The notes under the pieces are model-generated. The model made no database searches, was not told the origin of the DNA, and saw only the letters and a program-made list of their open reading frames with translations. Of a stretch of 64,000 nt of DNA, positions 16,085 to 25,150 are shown in pieces (the stretch's first letter is position 1; each line of letters begins with the position of its first letter). A program made the position numbers and the translations under genes. The DNA lies in NCBI GenBank assembly GCA_903893795.1, contig CAITNO010000082.1, positions 30,819 through 94,818 on the forward strand. The letters are read 5' to 3'. This stretch comes from Candidatus Hydrogenedentota bacterium. Lineage in GTDB: Bacteria; Hydrogenedentota; Hydrogenedentia; Hydrogenedentales; CAITNO01.

Positions 16085-18349
16085 TCAGCGTTGCGATTGG
16101 GACCATATGTCCGTCAGCAGGGTGTAGGCGGCCTGGCACATGGCCTCGCAGGCACCGACAATCTCAGGACCCATGCCCCGCCGGATCTTAATCCGAAGCT
16201 GTGTCATTTCACGCGCCAGCGGCAACACGCGCACCCCAAGTTCGTGGGCCTGCTCGGTGCGCCCGCGCCCATGGAGGGCGCTCAGCGCCTCGTCACAGCC
16301 GCAAATGATGGCGCTCGCCTTGATGAGCAGGCTGCGTGCTTCGGTGACGGCAGGCGTGGCGTATATAACGTTGAGCAGGTGGTCCCGGGCGGAGTGGACC
16401 CGCATGAGGTCGTCCAGAGGCTCGCCCTGGCCCGCACGCATGATGGTCCGTTCCGTGTCGGCAATGTCCAAAGCGTACTTTTGCGCGAAATCAAGGTCCA
16501 CCATGACCTGGCGCCGGTCCGCCTCAAGAATGCGGTGCGCGATTACATCGCGCCACGCGCGGCAGACTTCCGGCGCCGCCACGAACAGCACCTGTCCCTG
16601 GCCGGGGAACATTTCCAGATGGCGTTTGCGGTCCATGGGCACCCAGGCACGGGTGCGCACAAAACTGGTGATGTCGTAGGCCGTGGCCCCCCCGGGAAGT
16701 TCCTCGGGGAATTCCAAATTCACCGAAACCACCTGTTCGGCATCGTTGCACACGATGTGGCAAAGATAAAAATCCCTGCCTTCGAGCCAAAACTCACTGA
16801 CGAAAGGCACGGACTTGGGCACGTGCGATTGGGGATGGGCCTTGCAGGAAAGTTCGACGGGGAAGGGTGGCTCCGAAATGGGGTGGGCATCCATGAAGAG
16901 GGCCGCGATAACCGACAGCCGCTCAACACGGTTTCCCAGTTCTGCCCAGAGGTCACTGAAGGTCAGGAAAGGGCCCGTAAGGGAGCGTTCGATGTGCCCC
17001 CCAACCCAGATGGGATCGTTGTGGTACGCATTGGAGAACCAGCCCTGGGCACCGTTGGCCATGGCCTGGTTGAGCATCATGCGCATTTGGGGGCAGGTGT
17101 TCCATTCGGGCGCGTCGCTGGCGGACACAAATGCCGGTGCCGTCACCCACAGCAGCTTGTCCATCGCCAGCGTCCGATGGGTGCGCACCACCTCGCCAAT
17201 CTGCCACGGATTGGACGATTTGAAGTGATCAAACCAGGAAACGCCCAGCAAGTTCCGGTAGAACGACAACCCGCCGGGATGTCTCAAGGATGCCGTCAGG
17301 AGATGGTCGGGGTCCACTGCGTGAATGGCGTCCAGTGCGGTGCGCACGCTGTCTGCATGCTCTTCGGCCATGTCGCCGCCCAGACCCCATGCCGCGATGG
17401 CGGGTGCGCCGACCAGTGGCTGAATATGCGTGGCCACGCGCGCATCCCACTCCGCGCGGTCGACCGACGGGGGCCAGTCAAAAATGGGGATAACCCGTAT
17501 GTCAAAGGTTTGCGCAAGCCCCAGCAGTTCACGGTTGGTTTTGGGGTCCATGCGTTCCGCGCCCTGAAGCGCCACGCAGTTCTGGTGGTGCCGCGCGATG
17601 TCCTCCAGCGCAAGCCGCCAGTAGTCATAGAAGTTGATGTCCATGAGGTCGGCCAGGCGCTGGGCCGATTCGGCGTGCATGAACATACCAAAAGGGTAGA
17701 AATCCCGCAGCGAACCGGCACTGTGGCCGCCCTCATCCGTTACAGACAGGACGGAGGATGCCTCGCAGGCGGACCGTTCCTCCGCAGTCATGGGACGGAA
17801 ACGAAGCGACTTGAACTCCACCGATTCCGTGTTGCGCCAGCTTGAATAGAGACGCAGCGACACCCAGTCAATACTGGGCGGAAAATCAAAGTAAGGCACG
17901 CGAAACGCCGCCGTTACCCATTCCCTAGACGCTTCGAGGGGCTGCACGATTTCGCCGCTGGGATAGTGGCAGACCACCGCGGGGCAGGCCCGCGAAGTGT
18001 TGCAGCGATATTCGATCTCCAGCATGGGCAGGCGGGCTGTGTCCACCGGGAAACGGTCGTCAGCCATTCCGCGCGAGGTTATGGCCGCCCAGAACCCCGG
18101 CTTGGCGCGGTCCAGATTGTCGATGCGCCGGATATCCTCAAAATGTCCCACCAACAGGGTGCCTTCCTCGCCCTTGCGGACGCGGGAAGGCACAAACTGC
18201 CACTCCTTCTCGGTGGGATCATCCTGGCCCGGCCATTTCTCCAGGTCTTCTGCGCCAAAGACGATCTGTTGGTCAATCTCACTCGAAGGAAGGACGGGCG
18301 GGAGCGGCAGCGGGAGCTTCTTGAGGTACCCGAGGTATTTGTAGGGCAT
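16085..18349 (-). CDS. Large cytoplasmic-looking protein with TIM-barrel glycosidase-like core, unknown function
   Basis: 754 aa, no signal peptide. The N-terminal 190 residues look like a beta-sandwich carbohydrate-binding module (LRLYSSWRNTESVEFKSLRF). Residues 200-480 read like a (beta/alpha)8 glycoside hydrolase barrel: FDIRVIPIFDWPPSVDRAEW, AIAAWGLGGDMAEEHADS, LLTASLRHPGG, LWVTAPAFVSAS, GAQGWFSNAYHND. A beta domain and a helical C-terminus follow. I cannot assign a CAZy family or confirm catalytic acids. The ATG at 18349 has AGGAG upstream and the gene overlaps the upstream binding-protein gene by 71 bases in another frame, so they are coupled; a shared sugar-related role is inferred. 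Confidence 0.7.
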   Translation of the reverse strand: MPYKYLGYLKKLPLPLPPVLPSSEIDQQIVFGAEDLEKWPGQDDPTEKEWQFVPSRVRKGEEGTLLVGHFEDIRRIDNLDRAKPGFWAAITSRGMADDRFPVDTARLPMLEIEYRCNTSRACPAVVCHYPSGEIVQPLEASREWVTAAFRVPYFDFPPSIDWVSLRLYSSWRNTESVEFKSLRFRPMTAEERSACEASSVLSVTDEGGHSAGSLRDFYPFGMFMHAESAQRLADLMDINFYDYWRLALEDIARHHQNCVALQGAERMDPKTNRELLGLAQTFDIRVIPIFDWPPSVDRAEWDARVATHIQPLVGAPAIAAWGLGGDMAEEHADSVRTALDAIHAVDPDHLLTASLRHPGGLSFYRNLLGVSWFDHFKSSNPWQIGEVVRTHRTLAMDKLLWVTAPAFVSASDAPEWNTCPQMRMMLNQAMANGAQGWFSNAYHNDPIWVGGHIERSLTGPFLTFSDLWAELGNRVERLSVIAALFMDAHPISEPPFPVELSCKAHPQSHVPKSVPFVSEFWLEGRDFYLCHIVCNDAEQVVSVNLEFPEELPGGATAYDITSFVRTRAWVPMDRKRHLEMFPGQGQVLFVAAPEVCRAWRDVIAHRILEADRRQVMVDLDFAQKYALDIADTERTIMRAGQGEPLDDLMRVHSARDHLLNVIYATPAVTEARSLLIKASAIICGCDEALSALHGRGRTEQAHELGVRVLPLAREMTQLRIKIRRGMGPEIVGACEAMCQAAYTLLTDIWSQSQR

Positions 18350-19292
18350 CCATCTTCTCCTGGGGAGTCATCTGCTTGGCGGTTGTCTCACTGAGCGGCG
18401 CAATGCTGATCACGCCGTTCTCAGGCAGTTTGAATGCAGGGTCTTTGACGGCAAGGCCATGCAGCACTTCCAGCGCCTTTTTCGCCTGCGCCGGGGCATC
18501 GACCCGGAGCGCCCCCTGAATCTTGCCTTTCACAAAGGCTTCCTGCATGTCGGAGTTGTCAATGAATCCAATCAGGTTGACGATCCCCACGACCTTGTGG
18601 GATGTTGCCGCGCGCAGCAGGGCGGGCAGTTGGTAGGGTTCAAAGGCGATGTAGGCGGCAAGTTCAACACGCTTGCCCATCAGGTCGTCTGCCCCTGCCC
18701 AGGCAAGGTTTCTGTCACCCTTGTCCGCCTTCACGGCATCCACGATGAATTCGCCAGAGGCAAGGCCTTCCTTGAGCCCTTCCATGCGGGTCTTCTCCGC
18801 GGCCGATTCGCCAGTCTTAACCAGTGCGGCAATCTTCATGCCCGGCGGCACCAGTTGCGCAACCAGTTCGGCCATTTTCCTGCCGGCCTCTTTGTCGTCT
18901 ATGCCGATGAAACAGGCCCTGCCGCAGTCGGTGATATCCCGATTCAGCAGCACGAGCGGCGCCTTGGCCGCGATTTCCTGGAGGTCCGCCTTCTGCTGGG
19001 CCGGGTCCACCGGGCAAATGGCGAGTGCTTTCGCCCCGGCCGCAAGCATTTCGTTTGCCGTCAGGCGCTGCTGGTCGGTCGTGGACGGCGAGAGCATGCG
19101 GAAGTCCAGCGTGACCCCGGCCGTGGCGGCCTTTTTGATGGCCGCGTCGCGGAAAGCGGTCCATGTCTCGCTCGCACAGTCGGTGAGTATGCCCACGCGC
19201 AACGCGTCTGCCGGTGCCGTTCCCTGCGCGCCTGCCATGCCCGCCATCGCCAGCAGCATCGCCAAGACCACCATCACTGAAGCTCGAATCAT
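18279..19292 (-). CDS. Periplasmic sugar-type substrate-binding protein (Peripla_BP_4)
   Basis: 337 aa from the ATG at 19292, which follows AAGGAG (a start at 19316 is less likely). A signal peptide covers residues 1-22 (MIRASVMVVLAMLLAMAGMA). The fold is that of RbsB-like proteins: VGILTDCASETWTAFRDAA, MLAAGAKALAICPVDP, APLVLLNRDI, CFIGIDDKEAGRKMAELV. The C-terminal part (about 300-337) is Pro/Ala-rich and unusual. No ABC permease or ATPase is adjacent, so it is an orphan binding protein, possibly a sensor input or a partner of a distant transporter. A hairpin (GGCCGA/TCGGCC, 19323-19340) lies upstream. Confidence 0.8.
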   Translation of the reverse strand: MIRASVMVVLAMLLAMAGMAGAQGTAPADALRVGILTDCASETWTAFRDAAIKKAATAGVTLDFRMLSPSTTDQQRLTANEMLAAGAKALAICPVDPAQQKADLQEIAAKAPLVLLNRDITDCGRACFIGIDDKEAGRKMAELVAQLVPPGMKIAALVKTGESAAEKTRMEGLKEGLASGEFIVDAVKADKGDRNLAWAGADDLMGKRVELAAYIAFEPYQLPALLRAATSHKVVGIVNLIGFIDNSDMQEAFVKGKIQGALRVDAPAQAKKALEVLHGLAVKDPAFKLPENGVISIAPLSETTAKQMTPQEKMDALQIPRVPQEAPAAAPARPSFE

Positions 19293-19379
19293 CTCCGTCT
19301 CTCCTTGTCTTTCCAAAGGGCTGGCCGATGTTTGTCGGCCCTGTGTTACGTTTCAGTCTTTAGCCTGCTTCTCTGAACG

Positions 19380-20213
19380 CTATCCCAGCCTTTTTTCAAG
19401 CCAGTCCAGCACGCCATCCATCACTTCTTTCTTGCAACGGTCGTTCCAGAGCTCATGGTAGCCGCCCTCGAAGTATTTCAATGTCTTGTCTTTCGAAGAG
19501 ATGCCGTTGTACAGCCTCTGGCTGCCCGAAGGGGGAACTACCCAGTCCTGTCTTCCATGAAACACCAGGGCGGGCGATTTGATTTGCCCATAGTCCCGTT
19601 CGCAAAGCTGGATAGTGCGGTGAAATTCGGCACCGGACCGCGCCGACACCCTGCCATGGAAGCTGAAGGGGTCGTTGTCGGCCTCCTTGACGACCTCCCG
19701 GTCGCGGGAAAGCCCCGAGTTGTCCACCTGGCCCACCGGCAACCAGGGGGTGATGACCGAAAGAACGCTGGCCACTTTCAGCAAGAGGGGGGACACGTTG
19801 TCATTGAGTCCCAGAAAGGGGCTGCTGAAAATGAAACCCCGCGCGGTGCTGGTTCGCGTTTCCGCGTAACGGGTCAGGACCATGCCGCCCATGCTGTGTC
19901 CCATGAAGAACCAGGGGGCATCGGCGAGCAGGGGGCGGATGTGTTCCAGGTAGTCGTCCAAATCGTCCACCAACGTTTCAAAACGGGCAATATAGGCCCG
20001 TCGCCCGGGAGACCGTCCATGGCCCTGCTGGTCATAGGCATGCACGGCAATGCCGGCCGCGTTTAACCGTTCTGCCACATAGCCGTACCGGCCGCTGTGG
20101 TCGCCAAAGCCGTGCAGCAGCACTACGTGCGCCTTGATTGGACCTTCCGGAAGCCATTCCTGTTCGAAAAGAGATACACCGGACTGCGTTGAGAATGTTC
20201 CTGTCTCGTGCAT
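19380..20213 (-). CDS. Alpha/beta hydrolase, monoglyceride-lipase-like (lysophospholipase family)
   Basis: 277 aa, no signal peptide. Oxyanion segment VVLLHGFGDHSGRYGYVAE (residues about 30-48), AYDQQGHGRSPGRRAYI, the nucleophile elbow GHSMGGMV (Ser at about 106), an Asp in VFHGRQDWVVPPSGS and the catalytic His in GGYHELWND. This matches Hydrolase_4/monoacylglycerol lipases, which act on monoglycerides or lysophospholipids. Substrate is inferred only from family. It is the first gene of the minus-strand trio, 87 bases before the binding protein. Confidence 0.88.
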   Translation of the reverse strand: MHETGTFSTQSGVSLFEQEWLPEGPIKAHVVLLHGFGDHSGRYGYVAERLNAAGIAVHAYDQQGHGRSPGRRAYIARFETLVDDLDDYLEHIRPLLADAPWFFMGHSMGGMVLTRYAETRTSTARGFIFSSPFLGLNDNVSPLLLKVASVLSVITPWLPVGQVDNSGLSRDREVVKEADNDPFSFHGRVSARSGAEFHRTIQLCERDYGQIKSPALVFHGRQDWVVPPSGSQRLYNGISSKDKTLKYFEGGYHELWNDRCKKEVMDGVLDWLEKRLG

Positions 20214-20451
20214 AAGGGTCTGCCTCTCCTAGTGTTTAATGCCCACATCATAGCAGAATTCTCCGGGGGGGCAAACATGGGCAACCACAGCGTTGCTGCT
20301 CAAGTCAGACCGGCCTTCCTCCACGGGGATGGCGTCAGTCTCCGATGCGGGGTGTGGCCATTTCCAGAACGTGAAGGAGGAATTGGAAGCGCTCGGGCTT
20401 TTTCACAACGCGGGACCGTATGCAGGGAACACTGCGATTCATGTGCGCGAT

Positions 20452-20480
20452 TTGATTATCTTGAGCGAAAGGGCTAAAAT
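20452..20480 (+). promoter_or_regulatory. Sigma-70-type promoter of the riboflavin operon
   Basis: TTGATT (20452-20457), a 17-base spacer, and TAAAAT (20475-20480). The expected start near 20487 is just before the FMN riboswitch. The rest of the 20214-20503 gap, between this and the divergent hydrolase gene, shows no other support for a gene. Confidence 0.68.
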
Positions 20481-20503
20481 GATACGGTAATTAGACTTAA
20501 GAG

Positions 20504-20617
20504 CAACCTTCAGGGCAGGGTGAAATTCCTGACCGGCGGTGACAGCCCGCGAGCGTGAAAACGCAGATTCTGGTGGAATTCCAGGGCCGACGGTAGAGTC
20601 CGGATGAAAGAAGGTTG
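20504..20617 (+). promoter_or_regulatory. FMN riboswitch (RFN element)
   Basis: Complete RFN consensus. The closing P1 stem CAACCTTC/GAAGGTTG is formed by 20504-20511 and 20610-20617. Internal conserved blocks are present in order: AGGGCAGGGTGAAATTCC, TGACCGGCGGT, AGCCCGCGAGC, GATTCTGGTGGAATTCCAG, GGGCCGACGGTAGAGTCCGG and ATGAAAGAAGG. FMN binding would favour the downstream terminator and switch off ribD and following genes. Confidence 0.96.
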
Positions 20618-20717
20618 AACGGTTTTGACCTGCGGCAGTGTTTTCGCAGGTGCGGTTTTGGGACCGCACCGTGGGGGAACACGCATGAGGGAGGACCGTT
20701 CCAAATCAGTTGTTGCG

Positions 20718-20752
20718 CACGCCCTGAAGCCAAGGTTTCAGGGCGTGTTTTT
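20718..20752 (+). terminator. Riboswitch expression-platform terminator
   Basis: CACGCCCTGAA paired with TTCAGGGCGTG (11 bp, 8-base loop) followed by TTTTT. It lies about 100 bases after the FMN aptamer and 57 bases before ribD, as expected for transcription attenuation. The intervening 20620-20717 segment can also form hairpins (such as CCTGCGGCAGTGTTTTCGCAGG), which may include the antiterminator. Confidence 0.88.
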
Positions 20753-20808
20753 GTTTGTCCGGTGTCCGTGCAGGATTGGACACAGGTTCTTAGAAAAGGC
20801 ATAAGCAG

Positions 20809-21906
20809 TTGACTGAGAGTGACACAAGAGACCGTGAATACATGGCGCGCGCCTTGCTTCTCGCCGGGCGGGGTCGGGGACGGACCAGTCCCAACCCGAT
20901 GGTGGGGTGCGTCATCGTGCGTGACGGTGCGGTTATTGGCGAAGGTTGGCACGAACGGGCCGGCGAAGCTCATGCCGAGGTGAATGCCGTGTTCAATTGT
21001 CCCCGGGGCGACATTGCCGGGGCAACGGTGTATGTGACGCTGGAGCCCTGTTCACATCATGGGCGGACAGGACCCTGTGCCGAGTATCTTGCGGCGGCGC
21101 GTCCGGCGCGGGTGGTCGCGGCGATGGTGGACCCCAATCCGCAGGTGGCGGGCCGGGGGCTGGCCTTGCTTGCCGCAGCCGGCATACAGACGGAATGTGG
21201 CGTGTTGGAGACCGAGGCGCACCGCCTGAATGAAGTTTTTGTGAAGTACATTACGACAGGGCTGCCTTTCGTGGTGGCGAAATGCGCCATGACGCTGGAT
21301 GGCAAGATAGCCACCCGCACGGGACATTCACGGTGGGTGAGCGGACCGGCTGCCCGGCTTAGGACACATGAACTACGCGACAGTCTGGACGCCATTATGG
21401 TCGGCAGCCGGACGTTGTTGCTGGATGACCCCAGTCTGACCACGCGCGTGGAGGGCAGGACGGGGAAGGACCCCATCCGGATTGTGCTGGATTCGGGGGG
21501 TGCTCTCGACCCGGGCAGGAAGGTGTTTCATCAGGAAAGCGCGTCGCCGACATGGATTGCGACAACCTCGGAAGCAGCCTATCTGTTCGCCGATGATGTC
21601 CTCCGGTTAGCTCCCGGTCCAGGCGGAGTGGACATGCTGCGGCTCATGCAGGTGCTGGGCGAACGGGGCGTCACGTCACTCCTTATCGAGGGTGGCGGCA
21701 CGACGCTGGCGTCGGCCTTTGAGGCGGGTGTGGTGGACAAGGTCTGTTTCTTTATCGCGCCCAAGATTATCGGCGGGAAGGATGCAGTGACGGCGGTGGA
21801 AGGTGTGGGGAAGGCGAAGATGGACGAGGCCGTTATGTTGCGCGACATGCAGTGCGAGGTGGTCGGCGGGGACTTGATGGTAACCGCATATGTGATTCGG
21901 GATTAG
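20809..21906 (+). CDS. ribD: Bifunctional riboflavin deaminase/reductase RibD
   Basis: 365 aa. Residues 1-145 are the deaminase: SPNPMVGCVIVRDG, the zinc site AHAEVNAV and PCSHHGRTGPC. Residues 150-365 are the NADPH-dependent reductase: AKCAMTLDGKIATRTGHSRW, DAIMVGSRTLLLDDPSLTTR, LLIEGGGTTLAS. It performs two successive steps of the pyrimidine branch. The start is a TTG at 20809 (weak AAAAGG upstream); the next ATG would remove part of the domain. Controlled by the FMN riboswitch directly upstream. Confidence 0.95.
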   Translation: MTESDTRDREYMARALLLAGRGRGRTSPNPMVGCVIVRDGAVIGEGWHERAGEAHAEVNAVFNCPRGDIAGATVYVTLEPCSHHGRTGPCAEYLAAARPARVVAAMVDPNPQVAGRGLALLAAAGIQTECGVLETEAHRLNEVFVKYITTGLPFVVAKCAMTLDGKIATRTGHSRWVSGPAARLRTHELRDSLDAIMVGSRTLLLDDPSLTTRVEGRTGKDPIRIVLDSGGALDPGRKVFHQESASPTWIATTSEAAYLFADDVLRLAPGPGGVDMLRLMQVLGERGVTSLLIEGGGTTLASAFEAGVVDKVCFFIAPKIIGGKDAVTAVEGVGKAKMDEAVMLRDMQCEVVGGDLMVTAYVIRD

Positions 21907-22087
21907 GCACGGGAATCGGGCAAGATTTCAGGTATGGCGCGCCATGGACCTGTGCCCAGTTCAGTAAAGAATCGAAACTGGAGATGCCGGTTGGGCAGTC
22001 AATTCCAGTGTGCAGGAAACAGGTCGTGATAGGCCTAAATCTTGCGGAACTGAATAAATAAATGGTCAGAAGTCGATGAGAGCGTGG

Positions 22088-22130
22088 GAGGCAGGCACAA
22101 ATGTCTGCCTCAAATGTGCTTGTTTTCTTT
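22088..22130 (+). terminator. Possible weak terminator or processing hairpin in the ribD-ribE gap
   Basis: GAGGCAG (22088-22094) pairs with CTGCCTC (22105-22111); a T-rich stretch (TTGTTTTCTTT) begins eight bases later. It sits in the 265-base gap between ribD and ribE that otherwise shows no gene. Could be an internal attenuator, but the distance to the T tract is long. Confidence 0.3.
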
Positions 22131-22171
22131 AGTGGTCAAGTTGAGGCGGAGACAGGAAAGGCTTAAGGCGG

Positions 22172-22795
22172 ATGTTCACCGGTATCATTGAAGAGGTTGG
22201 CGCGGTTTCGCGGCGCTCTGGCGCTGAAATGGCCATTCTGGCGGAGGTTGTGCTGGAGGGCTTGGCTCTTGGCGACAGCGTGGCGGTGGACGGCGTTTGC
22301 CTGACCGTGGCGGCGATTACGGAGAAGGGCTTTGTGGTGCAGGTATCACCGGAAAGTTTTTCGCGGACGACCTTGGGCGGTCTGCACGTGGGGCACGCGG
22401 TCAACCTGGAGCGGGCCATGCAGCCCACGACGCGTTTCGGCGGGCATTTTGTGTTGGGGCACGTGGACGGGGTGGGGCGCATTGAAGAGATTCGGGATCA
22501 GGGTGAGTTTTCATTGTGGCGCTTCCGCGCACCCGATGAAGTGGCGCGATACCTGGTGCCGAAGGGTTCCGTGGCGATTGACGGGATTAGCCTGACCGTG
22601 GTGGAGCCTGTGCGGGACAGTTTTACGGTGGCGATCATTCCCACCACCATCAAGAAGACAAAACTGGCCGGAAAGACGGCCGGTGACCGAGTGAATATGG
22701 AGGCCGACATCCTCGGCAAGCACATTTACCATTACATCAACCGGGAAGACCGCGGCGTCACGGTAGACTTCCTGCAAAAACACGGATTTGCGTAA
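22172..22795 (+). CDS. ribE: Riboflavin synthase alpha subunit
   Basis: 207 aa with the internal duplication typical of this enzyme: MFTGIIEEVGAV, DSVAVDGVCLTV, NLERAMQPTTRFGGHFVLGH (first lumazine-binding repeat), then GSVAIDGISLTVV and IIPTT (second repeat). It dismutates two lumazine molecules to riboflavin. The sequence has the H in FVLGHVDG and the MFTGI start, which are both diagnostic. AAGGCGG precedes the ATG. Followed by ribBA after about 100 bases. Confidence 0.96.
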   Translation: MFTGIIEEVGAVSRRSGAEMAILAEVVLEGLALGDSVAVDGVCLTVAAITEKGFVVQVSPESFSRTTLGGLHVGHAVNLERAMQPTTRFGGHFVLGHVDGVGRIEEIRDQGEFSLWRFRAPDEVARYLVPKGSVAIDGISLTVVEPVRDSFTVAIIPTTIKKTKLAGKTAGDRVNMEADILGKHIYHYINREDRGVTVDFLQKHGFA

Positions 22796-22896
22796 TAGGG
22801 GCGGCACCGAGGGGCACGGAAGATTACAACTGGAGTGCTGACGCCGGAACGACCGCCACAACGGCGGCGTGCGGTGAATGCGCCAAGGAGAGAAAG

Positions 22897-24126
22897 ATGT
22901 TGACACCGATACCTGAGATTCTGGAAGAACTGCGGCAGGGTCGCATGATTATTCTGGTGGACGATGAGGACCGCGAAAACGAGGGCGATATCGCCGTCGC
23001 GGCGGAATTTGTCACCCCCGAACTGATCAACTTTATGGCCATCCACGCGCGGGGCTTGATCTGCATGCCCATGGAGGAGGACCGGATAAAACATCTCGAC
23101 CTTCCGCCGATGGTCGCCGAAAACACCTCGCGTCTGAACACCGCGTTTCATGTGACCTTCGAGGCGAAGGAAGGCGTGACCACCGGCATCAGCGCCCATG
23201 ACCGGGCGCACACGATTCGTGTCGCCGCGGCGCCCGATGCGCATGCGGACCAGTTGGTGCGGCCGGGCCATGTGTTTCCGCTTTGCGCACGCAAGGGCGG
23301 CGTGCTGGTGCGGGCGGGTCAGACCGAGGGATCGGTGGATTTGGCGAAGATTGCCGGACTCACCCCATGCACGGTGATCTGCGAGATCATGAAGGACGAT
23401 GGAAGCATGGCGCGCATGCCGGACCTGGAGGTGTTTGCAAAGCAGCACGACCTCAAGATATGCGCGATTTGCGATATCATTGAATACCGGCGCAAAACGG
23501 AGAAACTGGTGCGCCGTGCGGCGCAGGTTAATCTGCCAACGGAATACGGTGACTTCCGGCTTATCGCCTACGAAAACGACATAGACGACTACCAGCACAT
23601 GGCCTTGGTGAAGGGGGAGGTGGCGGGACTCGAAGACGCGCTGGTGCGGGTGCATTCGGAGTGTTTCACCGGCGACATCCTCGGCTCATTGCGTTGCGAC
23701 TGCGGCAAGCAGCTTCATGCGGCGATGGCGGCTATCCAGGAAGAGGGCCGGGGCGTGGTGCTATATTTGCGCCAGGAAGGGCGCGGTATCGGGTTGATCA
23801 ACAAGCTGCGCGCCTATGAATTGCAGGAGAAGGGTATGGACACGGTTGAGGCCAATCTCCACCTCGGTTTCGATCCCGACCCGCGGGAGTACGGGATCGG
23901 CGCGCAAATCCTGTATGATCTCGGCGTCAAAGGCATGCGGCTGATGACGAACAATCCTGTCAAACGCGCCGGCATTGAGGGTTACGGCCTCAAGGTCACG
24001 GGTCGTGTGCCCATCGAAATTCAGGCAAACAGGCACAACCAAGCCTATCTCCAGACGAAGAAGGACAAATTCGGACACCTCATTGCGGATACAGAAACCG
24101 GGTTGACTAACAAGGAGGACAAGTGA
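22897..24126 (+). CDS. ribBA: Bifunctional DHBP synthase / GTP cyclohydrolase II
   Basis: 409 aa. Residues 1-200 are 3,4-dihydroxy-2-butanone-4-phosphate synthase ([19 protein letters not shown] acidic metal site; [31 protein letters not shown]). Residues 205-400 are GTP cyclohydrolase II with the zinc site [19 protein letters not shown] and [24 protein letters not shown]. Strong AAGGAGAG precedes the start. It supplies both branches of riboflavin synthesis. The stop shares one base with the ribH start. Confidence 0.96.
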   Translation: MLTPIPEILEELRQGRMIILVDDEDRENEGDIAVAAEFVTPELINFMAIHARGLICMPMEEDRIKHLDLPPMVAENTSRLNTAFHVTFEAKEGVTTGISAHDRAHTIRVAAAPDAHADQLVRPGHVFPLCARKGGVLVRAGQTEGSVDLAKIAGLTPCTVICEIMKDDGSMARMPDLEVFAKQHDLKICAICDIIEYRRKTEKLVRRAAQVNLPTEYGDFRLIAYENDIDDYQHMALVKGEVAGLEDALVRVHSECFTGDILGSLRCDCGKQLHAAMAAIQEEGRGVVLYLRQEGRGIGLINKLRAYELQEKGMDTVEANLHLGFDPDPREYGIGAQILYDLGVKGMRLMTNNPVKRAGIEGYGLKVTGRVPIEIQANRHNQAYLQTKKDKFGHLIADTETGLTNKEDK

Positions 24127-24599
24127 TGCCGAAGGTTGTTGAGGGCGGATTCACCCCCACGAAAAAACGCTATGGCATTGTGGCGAGCAGGTTCAACGAA
24201 TTCATCACGTCGAAGCTGATTGGCGGCGCACTGGACACGCTTACGCGGCACGGCGTTGCCGATGACGACATCACGCTGGCCTGGGTGCCGGGCGCGTTTG
24301 AAATTCCGCTGGCCGCGAAAGCCATGGCCGGCTCGGGCAATTATGACGCAGTGATCGCGCTGGGCTGCGTGATCCGCGGTGCCACGCCCCATTTCGATTA
24401 CGTTGCCGCCGAAGCGGCCAAGGGCGTGGGTCAGGTGGCGCTGCAAACCGGCGTGCCGGTGATCTTCGGCGTGCTCACCACAGACAGCATCGAGCAGGCC
24501 ATTGAACGTGCCGGCACGAAGTCCGGAAACAAGGGCTCTGATGCGGCGATGGCTGCCATGGAAATGACGAGCCTGCTGGAGAAACTGGAGCAGGCATGA
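24126..24599 (+). CDS. ribH: 6,7-dimethyl-8-ribityllumazine synthase
   Basis: 157 aa. [55 protein letters not shown] and [19 protein letters not shown] are full family signatures; the catalytic His is in [18 protein letters not shown] precedes the ATG, and the start overlaps the ribBA stop (TGATG). The stop overlaps nusB (ATGA). Forms the lumazine shell/pentamer that feeds riboflavin synthase. Confidence 0.97.
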   Translation: MPKVVEGGFTPTKKRYGIVASRFNEFITSKLIGGALDTLTRHGVADDDITLAWVPGAFEIPLAAKAMAGSGNYDAVIALGCVIRGATPHFDYVAAEAAKGVGQVALQTGVPVIFGVLTTDSIEQAIERAGTKSGNKGSDAAMAAMEMTSLLEKLEQA

Positions 24600-25150
24600 G
24601 CTTTCGCGAACGCAGTCTGGGCCGTCGGCTGGCCCTTCAGTATTTGTTTGCACTGGACTACACCGGCTACGACTGGCAGGCCGGTCTGGACTCCTTTTGG
24701 GAGATGGACCCCCTGCGCGCGTCGCGGGAGTCTTTTGAGGAAGGGGAGGAACCTGTGTTTGAGGCCAACGCGGCCAACATCAGCAAGGCAAAGGCCCGGG
24801 CTTATGCCGAACGCCTGATTGAAGGCGCATGCGCGAACGCCGAGGAGATTTCGGAGCGCATCGCCAGTGCTTTGGACAACTGGGCACCCGACCGGGTTGG
24901 AAGGGTGGAGCGGGCGGTGCTGCGGGTGGCGATGAGCGAACTGCTCTACGGCGGTGCCATGCCCGCCGCGGTGGTCATCAGCGAGGCCGTGAATCTGGCC
25001 AAGGAGTTCGGTTCCGAGGAGGCGCCGCGCTTTGTGAACGGGGTGCTGGACCGTCTGCGGAAAACAATAGAGGCGGAGGATTTCACAAGCCCGCCGCCGA
25101 GAGTCCGGGAGGAAGATGACCTTGCTGTTCCCCCGGGGGAGAATGAGTAG
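24596..25150 (+). CDS. nusB: Transcription antitermination factor NusB
   Basis: 184-aa all-helical RNA-binding protein of the rRNA antitermination complex. It begins [18 protein letters not shown], has an Arg-rich N-terminus and the typical [16 protein letters not shown] and [21 protein letters not shown] blocks (within the last third). A Pro/Glu-rich tail of about 25 residues is longer than usual. ribH-nusB adjacency is a common bacterial arrangement. Confidence 0.95.
   Translation: MSFRERSLGRRLALQYLFALDYTGYDWQAGLDSFWEMDPLRASRESFEEGEEPVFEANAANISKAKARAYAERLIEGACANAEEISERIASALDNWAPDRVGRVERAVLRVAMSELLYGGAMPAAVVISEAVNLAKEFGSEEAPRFVNGVLDRLRKTIEAEDFTSPPPRVREEDDLAVPPGENE

Noticed and set aside
16067..17845. 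Long plus-strand frame (592 codons) over the TIM-barrel gene
   Set aside because: Opposite-strand shadow; no domain pattern, while the minus-strand product has clear protein-like blocks.
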